Part shown: piece by piece, positions 53,392 to 62,648 of the stretch
Position numbering within the stretch: the first letter of the stretch is position 1
How the letters are laid out: the number at the start of each line of letters is the position of its first letter
DNA from: Bog-756 sp963824645
GTDB lineage: Bacteria > Actinomycetota > Acidimicrobiia > Acidimicrobiales > RAAP-2
Direction: 5' to 3'
Length of the DNA: 64,000 nt
NCBI GenBank assembly: GCA_963824645.1
Contig: CAWGQC010000003.1
Coordinates: 434,001-498,000, forward strand
Program-made: the position numbers and the translations under genes
The notes under the pieces: generated by a model
What the model saw: the letters and a program-made list of their open reading frames with translations, nothing else
Told to the model about the DNA's origin: nothing
Database searches by the model: none

Positions 53392-54540
53392 GTGCCAACC
53401 GACGCTGCGACACCCACTCAGCTGGTGGAGTTCCGGCGTGCCCTGGCCTCGTGGCTGGCCGACAACATCACCCCCGATGTGGTCGTTGCCGGACGCGAGG
53501 GATACGAGGACGAGGGGGCCCTCGAGGTGCTGCGTCGTTGGAACCGCGAGCTGGCCGATGCCGGGTGGGCGGCGGTGGCCTGGCCGGCCGAGTACGGCGG
53601 TCGGGACGCTTCGGTGGCCGAGCAGTTGGCCTACCACGAGGTGATGGCGGCGGTCGACGCACCCGGTCCGGTCAACGTGATCGGCGTGGCCAACATCGCA
53701 CCGGCCATCCTCGATGCCGGCACCCAGGAGCAGAAGGACCGCTTCCTTGTTCCCATGCTGCGGGGAGACGAGATCTGGTGCCAGGGGATGTCGGAGCCCG
53801 ACGCCGGATCGGACCTGGGTTCGCTGCGCACCTCCGCCGTGCTCGACGGCGATCAGTTCGTGATCAACGGTCAAAAGACCTGGAACAGCCTCGGCCAGCA
53901 CGCCGACTGGTGTCAGCTCTATGTGCGCACCGACCCGACCGTTCGCAAGCACGCCGGTATCAGCTGCCTGCTGGTGGACATGGGGACGCCGGGCATCGAG
54001 GTCCGCCCGCTTCGTACCATGACCGGCGACAGCACCTTCTCCGAGCTGTTCTTCACCGACGTCCGCGTTCCGAAGAGCGCTCTTCTCGGGACGATCAACC
54101 AGGGATGGAAAGTGGCGATGACCACGCTCAGTTACGAACGGGCCGGTGTGGCCAAGTTCCATCTCAGCCTCAGCGCCCGTTTCACCGAGCTGGTGGAGGA
54201 AGCCCGGCGATCAGGCGTGACCGTCAGCGCCGTCGACCGTGACCACCTGGCCCAGCTATACAGCCGCATCGCCTGCCTGCGCTGGTCGACAACACGCGAG
54301 CTCGAGAACGTCGGTCGGGGCGGGCGTCCGTCCCCGAGCATGGGGAGCCTGGCCAAGCTCATGTGGGCGGATATCTCTCAGGAGATGGCCAGTCTGGCCC
54401 TGGCCCTGCTGGGACCGGCCGCTCTCCAGGGCAAGTGGTCGAAGAGCCTGGAGGCGTCACCGGGATCGTCGATCGCCGGGGGCACAAGCGAGATCAACCG
54501 GAATATCGTGGCCGAGCACGGACTGGGTCTGCCCCGGTGA
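53392..54540 (+). CDS. Acyl-CoA dehydrogenase
   Basis: The GTG at 53392 follows CAGGAGAGCC; the open frame upstream overlaps the TetR gene and is not coding. The 382-residue enzyme has VAWPAEYGGRDASV, QGMSEPDAGSDLGSL, FVINGQKTWNSLGQHADW, a helix-G Glu in LSYERAGVAKF, and IAGGTSEINRNIVAEHGLGLPR. It is the long-chain/FadE-beta type, resembling one half of the mycobacterial heteromeric enzymes. It begins a compact operon with the SDR, thioesterase and aldehyde dehydrogenase genes. Confidence 0.88.
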   Translation: MPTDAATPTQLVEFRRALASWLADNITPDVVVAGREGYEDEGALEVLRRWNRELADAGWAAVAWPAEYGGRDASVAEQLAYHEVMAAVDAPGPVNVIGVANIAPAILDAGTQEQKDRFLVPMLRGDEIWCQGMSEPDAGSDLGSLRTSAVLDGDQFVINGQKTWNSLGQHADWCQLYVRTDPTVRKHAGISCLLVDMGTPGIEVRPLRTMTGDSTFSELFFTDVRVPKSALLGTINQGWKVAMTTLSYERAGVAKFHLSLSARFTELVEEARRSGVTVSAVDRDHLAQLYSRIACLRWSTTRELENVGRGGRPSPSMGSLAKLMWADISQEMASLALALLGPAALQGKWSKSLEASPGSSIAGGTSEINRNIVAEHGLGLPR

Positions 54541-54574
54541 CTGTCGACCGGCCGATGGAAAGTGGGAGAGAGAC

Positions 54575-55390
54575 GTGAGTTCACTGATCGACTATGAGGG
54601 GCGACGGGTGGTCGTCAGCGGCGGCGGCGGCGCCGGCATGGGGGCGGCCGTGGTCCGCCAGTTGGCTCCGCTCGGGGCCGAAATCCACGTCATCGACCTC
54701 AAGGAGCCCCCCGTCGACGTGGCCGGCTACCACAGCACCGACTTGCGGGATCCGGACGCCATCGCCGCCGCTGTCGACACCATCGGAGGTCGGATCGACG
54801 CCCTGTTCAATTGCGCCGGTCTCCCCGGGGGACGGTTCTCCGATCTCGATACCATGTTGGTCAATTTCGTGGGGCAGCGTCATCTGGCCGACCTGGTGGT
54901 CGAGCACATGCCACCGGGTGGGGCCATCGCCAACATCTCGTCGGGGGCGGGGGCGAGCTGGCAGGCCAACGTGGACAAGTGGAAGCCACTGGTCATCACC
55001 GAGGGCTTCGCCGCCGGCAAGGAGTGGCTGGAGACCCATCCCGACGAGATCGCCAGCGGTTACGCCCCCTCCAAGGAGGTCATCTGCGTGTGGACGGTAT
55101 GGCGGTCCTTGGCCCTGGCCGAAAAGGGAATACGGATCAACTGCACCCTGCCCGGTCCGACCGACACCCCGATGATGCCCGACTTCGAAGAGCAGATGGG
55201 CAAGGAGTTCATGGACAACTATCCGATCCCGCTGGGACACCGCCAGACGCCCGACGAACAGGCGGCGCCGTTGGTCTTCCTCAACGCCCCGGCGGCATCG
55301 GCTATCACCGGCGAGGCCATCCTCACCGATGGCGGCACCATGGCCGCCCTGGCCGTGGGCACCCTCGACGTGTCGGCCTTCGGGTTCTGA
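54575..55390 (+). CDS. SDR oxidoreductase (3-alpha-HSD / coniferyl-alcohol dehydrogenase-like)
   Basis: A GTG start at 54575 preceded by GGGAGAG gives 271 residues. The cofactor loop is SGGGGAGMGAA and the middle NCAGLPGG replaces the usual NNAG. The active site is in ISSGAGA with YAPSK (Tyr and Lys). The VWTVWRSLALAEKGIRINCTLPGPTDTPM end and DGGT are standard. By its pattern it belongs near the 3-alpha-hydroxysteroid dehydrogenase/coniferyl-alcohol dehydrogenase subgroup. It is likely an NAD-dependent alcohol dehydrogenase acting in the pathway. Confidence 0.85.
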   Translation: MSSLIDYEGRRVVVSGGGGAGMGAAVVRQLAPLGAEIHVIDLKEPPVDVAGYHSTDLRDPDAIAAAVDTIGGRIDALFNCAGLPGGRFSDLDTMLVNFVGQRHLADLVVEHMPPGGAIANISSGAGASWQANVDKWKPLVITEGFAAGKEWLETHPDEIASGYAPSKEVICVWTVWRSLALAEKGIRINCTLPGPTDTPMMPDFEEQMGKEFMDNYPIPLGHRQTPDEQAAPLVFLNAPAASAITGEAILTDGGTMAALAVGTLDVSAFGF

Positions 55391-55395
55391 GGCCG

Positions 55396-56262
55396 GTGGC
55401 TGCAGACCCGTCCGGAGGCCCGACCCCGGCCCCGTCCGGCTCAGCCGGGCGACCCGACCCCTTCGTGCTGACGGAGACCGGGGAGGGGCGCTTCTCGGCC
55501 ACCAGCGTCGGCGATCCTGCCGCCTATCAGGTCGTCTACGGCGGACAGCTGCTGGCGCAGATGATCCTGGCCTCGGACCGGGTGGCCGCCGACAAGGTGG
55601 TGGCCTCCATCCACACCCTGTTCGCCCGTGGCGCCACACCCACCAAGCCCATCGAGATCGACGTGGATGTCATCCATGACGGTCGGACCATGGGGAGCCA
55701 CTCGGTCACCGTCCACCAGGGTGACCGGGTCTGCGCCCAGGGTCTGGTGCTGCGCCGGGCCGACGGCCCCGATCTGATCCGGCACGAACCATCCCGGCCC
55801 GACGTCGAGGGACCGGAGGCGTCGCCGCCCGCCCCACAGGCCGGGCTGGCCGCTCCGGGGTGTGAGCTCCGGGTAGTCGGCGGGGTTGACACCGGCGACC
55901 CCGACGGCCCGGTAGGACCGGCCGAGCTCTTCGTCTGGATGCGGCTTCCCGACGGGCAGGACGATCCGGCGCTGGCCCAGGCCCTATTGGCCTACGGAAC
56001 GGACGGCTTCCTGATCGGCACGGCCATGCGCCCCCATGCCGGCGTCGGCCAGTCCATGGCCCACGGCGCGATCGCCACCGGGGTGGTTTCCCATACCCTC
56101 ACGTTCCATGAGCCTGTTCCCACCGGTACCTGGCTGCTCATGGCCCACGAGGGTGCATGGGCCGGTAGGGGAGCGGCCTACGGACGAGCCCAGGTCTTCA
56201 CGGCGGAGGGTGCACTGGTGGCATCCTTCGTCCAAGAGAGCATGATCAGAGACGCCCGATGA
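55396..56262 (+). CDS. Acyl-CoA thioesterase (TesB-like double hotdog)
   Basis: The GTG at 55396 is five bases after the SDR stop, giving 288 residues. The N-terminal hotdog has the QVVYGGQLLAQMILAS segment and SIHTLFARGATP, and the C-terminal hotdog has YGTDGFLIGTAM and HTLTFHEPVPTGTWLLM, as in TesB/acyl-CoA thioesterase II. It hydrolyses acyl-CoA to free acid and CoA, perhaps to recycle CoA from dead-end intermediates. It is co-transcribed with the flanking genes. Confidence 0.87.
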   Translation: MAADPSGGPTPAPSGSAGRPDPFVLTETGEGRFSATSVGDPAAYQVVYGGQLLAQMILASDRVAADKVVASIHTLFARGATPTKPIEIDVDVIHDGRTMGSHSVTVHQGDRVCAQGLVLRRADGPDLIRHEPSRPDVEGPEASPPAPQAGLAAPGCELRVVGGVDTGDPDGPVGPAELFVWMRLPDGQDDPALAQALLAYGTDGFLIGTAMRPHAGVGQSMAHGAIATGVVSHTLTFHEPVPTGTWLLMAHEGAWAGRGAAYGRAQVFTAEGALVASFVQESMIRDAR

Positions 56263-56287
56263 GTTACCGGGCTGAAGAGGAGAAACC

Positions 56288-57799
56288 ATGACCACGACCC
56301 TCGACCCCGCCGCCATCACCGGCGAGTCCCGGATGCTCATCGACGGCCAGCTGGTGGAGGCCGAGTCGGGCAAGCGCTTCCCCAACATCAATCCGGCTAC
56401 CGAGGAGGTGCTGGGGGAGACGGCCGACGCCGGTCATGGAGACATGGACCGGGCTATCGCCGCGGCGCGGCGGGCCTTCGACACCACCACCTGGTCGACC
56501 GACGGAGAGCTCCGGAAGCGTTGCCTGTTCCAGTTGCAGGAGGCTCTGGAGAGCGAGGTGGAGCTGCTCCGGGCCGAGCTGGTGGCCGAGGTGGGGACAC
56601 CGGTTCTCCTGACCTACGGGCCGCAGCTCGACGAGCCGCTGTCGGAAGGATTGACCTGGCCGGCCCGGTTCATCGACGAGTTCGCCTGGGAACGGGACCT
56701 TCCCGAAGGCAAGGCCTTCGGTATGCAGAGCTGGCGTCGGGTGTACAAGGAGGCGGTCGGGGTGGTGGCCGCCATAGTGCCGTGGAACTACCCCTTCGAG
56801 GTCACCATCAACAAGATCGGCCAGGCCCTGGCCGCCGGCAACACGGTCATCCTCAAGGCCGCTCCCGATACGCCGTGGAACGCCACCCGCATCGGCCGGT
56901 TGGTGGCCGAACGGACCGATTTCCCCGACGGCGTGTTCCAGGTGGTGGTCACCAGCGACAACGAAGTGGCCGAGGACCTGGTGACCGACGGCCGGGTCGA
57001 CCTCATCTCCTTCACCGGATCGACGGCCGTGGGTCGCCGCATCATGGAGAAGGGCGCCCCGACCCTCAAGCGTCTCTTCCTCGAGCTGGGGGGCAAGTCA
57101 GCCGACATCGTGCTCGAGGACGCCGACCTCGAGGCCAAGCTCAGCTCGGCCTGGGCGGTGTGCGTCCACGGCGGACAGGGGTGCGTGATGCTGACCCGCA
57201 TGCTGCTGCCGCGGTCCCGTTACGAGGAGGGGGTGGAGATGATGGCGGAGGGCTTCCGCAATGTTCCTTACGGAGATCCGACTGATCCTTCCAACTTCCA
57301 GGGACCTCAGATCAATGCCCGCCAGCGCGACAAGATCCTGGGCTATATCGAACAGGGTCAGAAGGAGGGCGCCCGGGTGGTGGTGGGCGGGGGACGCCCC
57401 TCCCAGCTCTCCAGGGGCTACTTCGTGGAGCCCACCCTGATGGCCGACGTGGACAACTCGATGACCATCGCCCAGGAGGAGATCTTCGGACCGGTGCTGG
57501 TGGCCATCCCCTTCGATGACGAGGAGGACGCCATCCGCATCGCCAACGACAGCCCTTATGGCCTGGGCTGCGGGGTGACTTCGGGGTCCGAGGAGCATGC
57601 CATCGCCGTGGCCCGTCGCATCCGGGCCGGTTCGGCCATGGTCAACGGAGGGCTCTGGTACGGGGCCGACGCGCCCTTCGGCGGATACAAAGCCAGCGGC
57701 ATCGGCCGGCAGAACGGGGTCGAGGGCTTCGAGCAGTACACCGAGACCAAAACCATCGCCGGGCCGGTGCCGGGCTCGGGCGGGGGAGCTTTCGGTTAG
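56288..57799 (+). CDS. Aldehyde dehydrogenase
   Basis: A 503-residue ALDH superfamily enzyme. It has VVAAIVPWNYPFEV, the general-base ELGGKSADIVLED, the nucleophilic Cys in HGGQGCVMLTRM, and EEIFGPVLVAIPFDDEED. NAD(P)-dependent oxidation of an aldehyde to the acid is expected, the product of which could be activated by the nearby acyl-CoA ligases. The end overlaps by four bases the convergent enoyl-CoA hydratase gene. Confidence 0.92.
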   Translation: MTTTLDPAAITGESRMLIDGQLVEAESGKRFPNINPATEEVLGETADAGHGDMDRAIAAARRAFDTTTWSTDGELRKRCLFQLQEALESEVELLRAELVAEVGTPVLLTYGPQLDEPLSEGLTWPARFIDEFAWERDLPEGKAFGMQSWRRVYKEAVGVVAAIVPWNYPFEVTINKIGQALAAGNTVILKAAPDTPWNATRIGRLVAERTDFPDGVFQVVVTSDNEVAEDLVTDGRVDLISFTGSTAVGRRIMEKGAPTLKRLFLELGGKSADIVLEDADLEAKLSSAWAVCVHGGQGCVMLTRMLLPRSRYEEGVEMMAEGFRNVPYGDPTDPSNFQGPQINARQRDKILGYIEQGQKEGARVVVGGGRPSQLSRGYFVEPTLMADVDNSMTIAQEEIFGPVLVAIPFDDEEDAIRIANDSPYGLGCGVTSGSEEHAIAVARRIRAGSAMVNGGLWYGADAPFGGYKASGIGRQNGVEGFEQYTETKTIAGPVPGSGGGAFG

Positions 57800-58620
57800 C
57801 GCAGACGCCACTCGATCCGCTGGCCCGAGGTGAACTTGGACTGACCCTCGGCCAGCAGGGCCGGGTCGGTGCCCACGTGGGTGAAGAGGAAGGCCTGATC
57901 GAGGGCCTGGCGACGTGAGAGCTCCAACCCGGTCCACAGAGCCCGGACGGTGCCCCCGACGGCCAGGGCCGGCTGGTCGGCGATGGCCGTGGCCGCCCAC
58001 GCCGTGCGCTCGGTGAGCTCGGCCATGGGGACCACTTCGGAGACGAAGCCGATCTGGTGGGCCCGGGCCGCCGACATCCGCTCGTGCGCCCCCAGCAGCG
58101 AAAGCCGGACCACCTCCTGGAAGGGCATCTTGTGCAGCAGGTTGATGGGTTCGAAGGCGGCCGGCATGCCGTAGGTGACGTGCGGATCGAAGAAGGTGGC
58201 GTGCTCGGCGGCGATGATGAAATCCACCTCGCCCAGTATGTAGAAGGCACCCCCGCAGGCCATGCCGTTGATGGCGGCGATGACCGGCTTCCACAGGTCG
58301 TTGGATTTGGGGCAGACGCTCTTGCCCGGGTCGTCGAAGTCCCACGGCGTGTTGTAACCGGGCAGCTTGCCTGGCGGGAGGTCGTCGAAATTGCCGACGT
58401 CGGCCCGGTCCAGTCCGGTGCAGAAGGCCTTTTCGCCGCTGCCGGTCACCACCACGCACCGGACGTCGTCGTTGGTCCGGAGCATGGCCCACAGGTCGCG
58501 CAGCTCCCGCTGCATGGTGGTGTCGAAGGCGTTGAGTGCCTCGGGGCGGTTGAGGGTCACCCAGGCCACGCCGTCTGATTCGTCGTACAGTAAGGACTCG
58601 AGCTCGGGCATGGCGGTCAT
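57796..58620 (-). CDS. Enoyl-CoA hydratase/isomerase family protein
   Basis: A 274-residue crotonase-fold protein. It has VTLNRPEALNAFDTTM, VTGSGEKAFCTGLDRADV (oxyanion hole), GMACGGAFYILGEVDFI and FEPINLLHKMPFQEVVRLSLLG. Its stop overlaps the end of the convergent aldehyde dehydrogenase gene. It probably hydrates an enoyl-CoA, or acts as an isomerase. Confidence 0.88.
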   Translation of the reverse strand: MTAMPELESLLYDESDGVAWVTLNRPEALNAFDTTMQRELRDLWAMLRTNDDVRCVVVTGSGEKAFCTGLDRADVGNFDDLPPGKLPGYNTPWDFDDPGKSVCPKSNDLWKPVIAAINGMACGGAFYILGEVDFIIAAEHATFFDPHVTYGMPAAFEPINLLHKMPFQEVVRLSLLGAHERMSAARAHQIGFVSEVVPMAELTERTAWAATAIADQPALAVGGTVRALWTGLELSRRQALDQAFLFTHVGTDPALLAEGQSKFTSGQRIEWRLR

Positions 58621-58750
58621 GGTATCGGCCCTCGTCGATGGGAACGGCAGGGGAGGGGTGCGTTCCTGTCGTGCGTCCCGGTTGTCCGCCCCGCCTGCTT
58701 CGGTCGCCCCTCCCCCGCTGGCCCGCGCCCCGGAGGGGTGCCGGTGCGGT

Positions 58751-60676
58751 TCAGTCGCAGTGGTCGCTGGGCGGGGGCAGGTCGAGTGCCGGGTTGCGGT
58801 CGAAAAACCCGACCGGGGCCAGATGGAACCCGCAGTACTCCACGGGCATGACCGGCCAGTCCTCGGGACGGGGCGAGTGGGTCACGCCGAAGGTGTGCCA
58901 GGCCACGATGTCGGTACCCACCAGAGGTCGATCGGCACTGGTCCAACGGGGGAGCCCCTCGCCTCCGGGGTGCTGGTTGGGAAAGTCACCGGCGGCCCGC
59001 CGTTCGTCGGGGGCGTACGGGGTGACCCACAGATTGTGTCGGGCGAAACCGGCCCGCTGCCCGATGGACGACTCGGGCCGGGCGTGCAGAGTGGGTGTCG
59101 AGCCGGGGACCAGCTTGTAGGCCACCGCCCGCCCCAGTCCGTTGGTCGACTCCGGGTTCACGAAGCGCCAGTGCCGTCCGCTGGCCGGGTCCACGTCCCG
59201 TCGGGCCTCCAGCTCGGACTCGAGCCGAGTGGCCTGCTGACGGAACCCGTTGCCCCACGGATTGTCCTCCCCCGGCTCCAGTGTCTCGAAGCCGACCTCG
59301 TAGGCCTCGTTGAGCGCACCGTCGACGTTCATATCGAGACGGGCACAGAAGAGGTGTTGATGCAGAGGCGCAGCCAGGCCGGGAGCCACCTCCGTGGCGA
59401 ACGGGGTTGGTTCGCCCGGCGCGATGGCCTGGGTCGACATGATGCCGGTGAGCTTGACCTCCAGCTGGATGGTGCCGTCCAGATAGAAATACCAGAAGAA
59501 GCCGTATTCGTAGTTGCCCACGGTGGAGATGGAGGAGACCACCAGCCGACGGGAACGACGGACTTCGGTGCGCCCCGTATTCATGTCGTTGTGCTTCCAG
59601 AGGATGCCGTAGTCCTCCTCGTGGATGCAGATGGCGTTGGCCACCACGTAGGGGTGGCCGTGTTCGCTGCACAGGATGGCGTCGAGGTAGGTGATCGACC
59701 CGAGACAGTCACAGCCCAGGGTGAGTGAGTTGGCCATCCGGCCGAGACCCCACTCGCCGACGTCGAAGGCGTTCTTCCACCCGTGCAGTGGACCGGGATC
59801 GCCGTAGGGGACGACCATCTCGCTTATCGATGCGCGGTACACGATGGGGCGGGTGCCATGGCCTTCGTCGTAGCCGATGGTGTGCAGAACGAGACCCTCG
59901 AGCGGGTCCATCGACGCCCGCAGGGACCATCCTTGCCAGGCCAGGTGGTTGCCCTCCACGGTGAAGCTGACCCCTTCGGGCTGCACGATGTCCAGCGGGC
60001 GGAGATCGGTCCGCCACGGTTGATTGTCTTCGGGCAGATAGCTTCCCCGATCTTCGGGTAGCGGGACGACACCGAGGTCGAGCACCTCGAGCACTTCACC
60101 GCGGGCGCCGTCCACGGTGGCCAGTACCCCTTCGATGGGTCGGGCATAGCCGTTGTCCGACGGCTCTTGGCGATAGAAGCAGACGCAACGGGAGATGCGC
60201 CGGCCCTCTTCGATGGCGTGGCCGAAGTTGCCGGTGGGCCACGGATCGATCTGCACCTTGTCGAAGTCGGTGATGCCCCGCCGGCGCATGGCTTCCTGCC
60301 AGGCCGGGTCGGCCCGCAGGGCGATGGTGGCCCGGTACGCGTCATCGAAGAGGAGGGCGGGACGGGCGCCCTCGCGCTCGGTCCAGCTCACGACCTCTCC
60401 GCCGGGCACCACCACCACCGCCTCGATGGCTCCGCTGTCGGGTCCGGGGACGAGGGTGACCCGGATCCGACGGGGGACCGGGTCACCGGGCGAGAAGGCT
60501 TCGACGATCGCCTTGCCCGGCTCCTCCACGGTGACCAGCGAGATGAGGGCATGGTCGGTGAGCCTCCCGGTGGCCCGCACCGCCGCCACCGCCGATTCAA
60601 CCTCGTGGGACCGCAGCGGATCGAGGGGATGCGTAACCTCCTCCGCCGCCTGGTCGGGATTCACCTCCACCGTCAC
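58751..60676 (-). CDS. Copper amine oxidase
   Basis: The GTG at 60676 is preceded by GAGGAGGTCGACC, giving 641 residues, normal for the family. The catalytic base region is FDVGEWGLGRMAN. Tyr389 in GNYEYGFFW is the tyrosine self-processed to topaquinone. The copper ligands are the two histidines in LHQHLFCARLDM and one in GVTHSPRPEDWPVMP. It oxidises primary amines to aldehydes with release of ammonia and hydrogen peroxide. There is no signal peptide visible, so it is cytoplasmic. The product aldehyde could feed the aldehyde dehydrogenase at 56288. Confidence 0.93.
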   Translation of the reverse strand: MTVEVNPDQAAEEVTHPLDPLRSHEVESAVAAVRATGRLTDHALISLVTVEEPGKAIVEAFSPGDPVPRRIRVTLVPGPDSGAIEAVVVVPGGEVVSWTEREGARPALLFDDAYRATIALRADPAWQEAMRRRGITDFDKVQIDPWPTGNFGHAIEEGRRISRCVCFYRQEPSDNGYARPIEGVLATVDGARGEVLEVLDLGVVPLPEDRGSYLPEDNQPWRTDLRPLDIVQPEGVSFTVEGNHLAWQGWSLRASMDPLEGLVLHTIGYDEGHGTRPIVYRASISEMVVPYGDPGPLHGWKNAFDVGEWGLGRMANSLTLGCDCLGSITYLDAILCSEHGHPYVVANAICIHEEDYGILWKHNDMNTGRTEVRRSRRLVVSSISTVGNYEYGFFWYFYLDGTIQLEVKLTGIMSTQAIAPGEPTPFATEVAPGLAAPLHQHLFCARLDMNVDGALNEAYEVGFETLEPGEDNPWGNGFRQQATRLESELEARRDVDPASGRHWRFVNPESTNGLGRAVAYKLVPGSTPTLHARPESSIGQRAGFARHNLWVTPYAPDERRAAGDFPNQHPGGEGLPRWTSADRPLVGTDIVAWHTFGVTHSPRPEDWPVMPVEYCGFHLAPVGFFDRNPALDLPPPSDHCD

Positions 60677-60898
60677 GGTCGACCTCCTCGGGTGCGGGGG
60701 TGGTCTGAGGGGGACCCCTCTTTCTCCGCCGGCCGGTCGAGCTGGCCGACCCTTCCCGCGCCACCGTCCGGGTTGATGATCGGTCCGGCCTCGGTACCGA
60801 GTTGTGGCATGTCCGTCCTCCCCCTCGTCCTGACGCTCACGAGACGCGATCCACCGGCCCGGGCAGCGCCGATGCCCGGCACAGTAGTCTCTGCGGCG

Positions 60899-62419
60899 AT
60901 GACAGAACGTACCCCGACTCCGGTCCGCGGGGTGACGGGCCATGCCGAGGCGGGTCCCGAGAGACCGGCCTTGATCTTCGGGGACGCGGTACGCACCTAC
61001 GGTGAGCTTGACCGCCGGGCCCGCCGTCTGGCCACCGTTTTGAAGGAACGGGGCGCCGGCCCGCTCCGACCGGTGGCCGCCGTCCTCCCCAACGGGATCG
61101 AAGCCTTCGAGGTGGCCGTGGCCGCCGCCATGATCAACGCTCCCTTTCTACCCGTCAATTGGCATCTCAAGGCCGATGAACTGGCCTACATCCTGGCTGA
61201 TGCCGACGTGGCGGTGGCTGTCGGCGAGGCCGGTATCACCGAGGAGGCCCTGGCCAGTGCCCTCACCCACCATCCGGCCGGCTTCCTCCTGGTGGGTTCC
61301 GACTACGACAAGGAAATCGAGTCGGCCGCGCCATTGCCGGGAGCGGACAGCGGAGCCGGCCCCGAGCTGATGTTCTACACGTCAGGCACCACCGCCCGGC
61401 CCAAAGGGGTGGTTCACACCAGCCTGTCGGACAACAGTGGGCGGGTCCGCGGCATGGAGGGCCAAGTGGCTCTGTGGAGATGGACAGCGGACGACGTCTA
61501 CGTGATGAGCGGGCCGGCCTACCACGCCTCCCACCTGGGCTGGGGGCTGTGCTCCCTGTACGTGGGGGCCACCACCATCATCACCTCGCAGTTCGAGGCC
61601 CGCTCTTTTCTCGACCAGGTGGCCGAGCACCGCGGTACCCGGTCCTTTATGGTGCCCGCCCACTTCATCCGCATCCTGGAGATCCCCGAAGCAGAGCGCG
61701 CCACGCTGGACGTCTCGTCCTTTGCTCTCATCGTCCATGCGGCCGCTCCCTGTCCGGTGGCCGTCAAGTACAAGATGATGGATGCGTTTCCCGACGCCGC
61801 CATCCATGAGCTCTACGGTGCCAGCGAGGGCGGTGCCACCAAGATCTCGCCCGAAGAGTGGCGGGCCCGGCCCGGAAGCGTGGGGAAGCCGTGGCCCGGG
61901 GTGGAGATCCGCATCGTCGACGAGGAAGGGAGCCCGGTTCCCACCGGCCAATCGGGCATCATCTACATCCGGCCACCCGGCCCCCAGAAGTTCAAGTACC
62001 GCAATGACGACGACGCCACCAGCCGCGCCTGGCGCGACGATGCCTTCACCGTGGGGGACATCGGGTTCCTGGACGCCGAGGGTTACCTCACCATCACCGA
62101 TCGGGTTTCGGACATGGTGTTGTGGGGTGGGGTCAACATCGCTCCCCGCGAGATCGAAGAGGTTCTGTTCGAGCATCCCGCCGTTGTCGACTGCGCCGTC
62201 TTCGGGGTTCCCGATGAGCGGGACGGCGAGCACCTCAAGGCCATGGTGCAGGTGCGGACCGTGGTCACCACCGATGAGCTGGCCGCCCATGTCGAATCGC
62301 GGCTGGCTCGCTACAAGGTGCCCCGAGAGTGGCAATTGGTGGACGAGCTTCCCCGTGATGCCAATGGAAAGGTACGCAAGCGCCTCTTGCGCCAGGCCCA
62401 CATGGCGGAGGAGAGGTAG
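60899..62419 (+). CDS. Acyl-CoA synthetase/ligase (FadD-type AMP-binding)
   Basis: I start at the ATG at 60899; the open frame upstream overlaps the amine oxidase gene in antisense. The 506-residue enzyme has FYTSGTTARPKGV (P-loop), YGASEGGATKI, GDIGFLDAEGYLTITDR, VNIAPREIEEVL and ELPRDANGKVRKR with the catalytic Lys. It probably forms an operon with the ferredoxin and dehydrogenase genes that follow. The substrate is unknown. Confidence 0.9.
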   Translation: MTERTPTPVRGVTGHAEAGPERPALIFGDAVRTYGELDRRARRLATVLKERGAGPLRPVAAVLPNGIEAFEVAVAAAMINAPFLPVNWHLKADELAYILADADVAVAVGEAGITEEALASALTHHPAGFLLVGSDYDKEIESAAPLPGADSGAGPELMFYTSGTTARPKGVVHTSLSDNSGRVRGMEGQVALWRWTADDVYVMSGPAYHASHLGWGLCSLYVGATTIITSQFEARSFLDQVAEHRGTRSFMVPAHFIRILEIPEAERATLDVSSFALIVHAAAPCPVAVKYKMMDAFPDAAIHELYGASEGGATKISPEEWRARPGSVGKPWPGVEIRIVDEEGSPVPTGQSGIIYIRPPGPQKFKYRNDDDATSRAWRDDAFTVGDIGFLDAEGYLTITDRVSDMVLWGGVNIAPREIEEVLFEHPAVVDCAVFGVPDERDGEHLKAMVQVRTVVTTDELAAHVESRLARYKVPREWQLVDELPRDANGKVRKRLLRQAHMAEER

Positions 62420-62423
62420 ATCG

Positions 62424-62648
62424 GTGGTGCTGCGTCCCGAGGTCGATCGTCACCGGTGCGTGGGCTCAGGCAATTGCCTGTTCTGGGCGTCTGCCACCTT
62501 CGATCTGGATGACGAGGGAATGGCTGTGGTCATCGATCCCCGCGGAGATGACGAGGACCGCATCCGTGTGGCCGTCGACGGTTGTCCGTCCAAAGCGCTG
62601 GCTCTGATCATGGAAGAGGAGGACCATGGCGATCGCCCTGTCCGATGA
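62424..62648 (+). CDS. Ferredoxin, [3Fe-4S] P450-partner type
   Basis: The GTG at 62424 follows GAGAGG, giving 74 residues. It has the three-cysteine pattern CVGSGNC and a later CPSKAL of actinobacterial P450 ferredoxins. It overlaps the next gene's start by 23 bases and sits directly behind the ligase gene. It may serve the P450 at 37663 or another oxygenase outside the window. Confidence 0.83.
   Translation: MVLRPEVDRHRCVGSGNCLFWASATFDLDDEGMAVVIDPRGDDEDRIRVAVDGCPSKALALIMEEEDHGDRPVR

Noticed and set aside
57098..58492. A 464-codon open frame on the minus strand
   Set aside because: It overlaps the aldehyde dehydrogenase gene in antisense and the hydratase gene in another frame, both of which have complete motifs.
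58367..59728. A 453-codon open frame on the plus strand
   Set aside because: It is antisense to the copper amine oxidase gene and has no domain.
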